This document shows positions 63,782-64,000 of a DNA stretch of 64,000 bases, piece after piece. A program made the translations under genes and the position numbers. This DNA is from JAWRCU01 sp033542235 (GTDB lineage: Bacteria > Pseudomonadota > Alphaproteobacteria > Rhizobiales > Rhizobiaceae), in assembly GCF_033542235.1 (NCBI RefSeq), contig NZ_JAWRCU010000009.1:186001-250000 (forward strand). The letters are read 5' to 3'. The notes under the pieces were generated by a model. That model searched no databases, was not told the origin of the DNA, and saw only the letters and a list, made by a program, of their open reading frames with translations. Every line of letters begins with the position of its first letter. The first letter of the stretch is position 1.

Positions 63782-64000
63782 TTACACGTCGTTCCCGGCG
63801 GCCATATCGGCGGCGGCGGTGGCGGCCGCCCTCAACCCTGAGCCGACGGCGTCGCGCAAGCCGGCCGAAATCATCGCGGACAGCCCTGCAGCCGTCGTAC
63901 CCCGATAGTCGATGAAGTCGAGCTGCCGTTCGGTCTCGACCTCGTCCTCTTCGCCGCAGCTTGAAAACAGAGCGGTGACGAAGGCGCGGTCCGCCGTGGT
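63782..64000 (-). CDS. C-terminal part of an unidentified protein, cut by window edge
   Basis: 72 residues of open frame run from the right edge to a TAA at 63784-63782. The composition looks coding: charged EEDEVETERQLDFIDYRG followed by an Ala/Gly-rich helix (GLSAMISAGLRDAVGSGLRA). No motif is recognised. A 12-bp palindrome (CCTCAGCTGAGG, 63674-63685) lies downstream between it and the convergent DUF982 gene. Confidence 0.5.
   Translation of the reverse strand, partial: TTADRAFVTALFSSCGEEDEVETERQLDFIDYRGTTAAGLSAMISAGLRDAVGSGLRAAATAAADMAAGNDV

Overview
The window is high-GC DNA from an alphaproteobacterium of the order Rhizobiales, most likely Mesorhizobium or a near relative. The evidence is the density of solute-binding-protein ABC transporters, DUF1402 and DUF982 proteins (both typical of rhizobia), a BacA-related ABC exporter, an FtsK paralogue and many tightly packed operons with ATGA or TGATG overlaps. 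It looks like ordinary accessory chromosome. There are no rRNA genes, tRNAs, phage genes, CRISPR arrays or intact insertion sequences. This assignment rests on gene content only.

Left part (1-13000). An ECF41-type sigma factor, cut by the left edge, is coupled to its usual carboxymuconolactone-decarboxylase partner behind a textbook ECF41 promoter. After a small degraded ABC-ATPase remnant comes a secretion cluster: a TIGR03118 protein without signal peptide, a type I secretion ATPase, an HlyD adaptor and a large Sel1-repeat protein. Facing it is a sulfonate operon (tauA/tauB/tauC-type transporter, ssuD monooxygenase, msuE/ssuE flavin reductase) whose binding-protein gene carries an in-frame amber codon.

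13000-27000. A DUF1402 protein is followed by a set of small exported or envelope proteins around an orphan LuxR-type regulator. Three copies of an 18-bp inverted repeat (CACTCCCA-N2-TGGGAGTG) lie 58-105 bp upstream of these genes, which suggests a compact, apparently undescribed regulon. Then come an ArsR/SRPBCC pair with a palindrome over its start codon, a NitT/TauT-type transporter with fused permease, a choloylglycine-hydrolase-like acylase, and an outer-membrane-protein fragment ending in a 74-bp MITE-like element.

27000-46600. A complete branched-chain-amino-acid-type ABC operon runs into a metallo-beta-lactamase-fold protein and an isochorismatase-fold protein that has lost its catalytic triad. 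After a TetR regulator and a BacA-like exporter there is a sugar/sugar-acid catabolic cluster: COG3618 lactonase, SDR dehydrogenase, FadR-type regulator with a clear operator, galactonate-dehydratase-like enolase, a ribose-type transporter in which RbsA and RbsC are fused, and an SMP-30 lactonase. Together they fit oxidation of a sugar to a lactone, hydrolysis, and dehydration to a 2-keto-3-deoxy acid.

46600-64000. An L,D-transpeptidase, a second MITE-like copy, an LssY-domain protein, an AI-2E-family permease and a soluble FtsK paralogue come first. A minus-strand sugar ABC operon follows, ending with a DegT/StrS aminotransferase and a ROK regulator, which hints at an amino sugar or aminocyclitol substrate. 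Next is a three-subunit molybdenum hydroxylase operon that also encodes a MoaD-like protein, then a DUF982 protein and a partial gene at the right edge.
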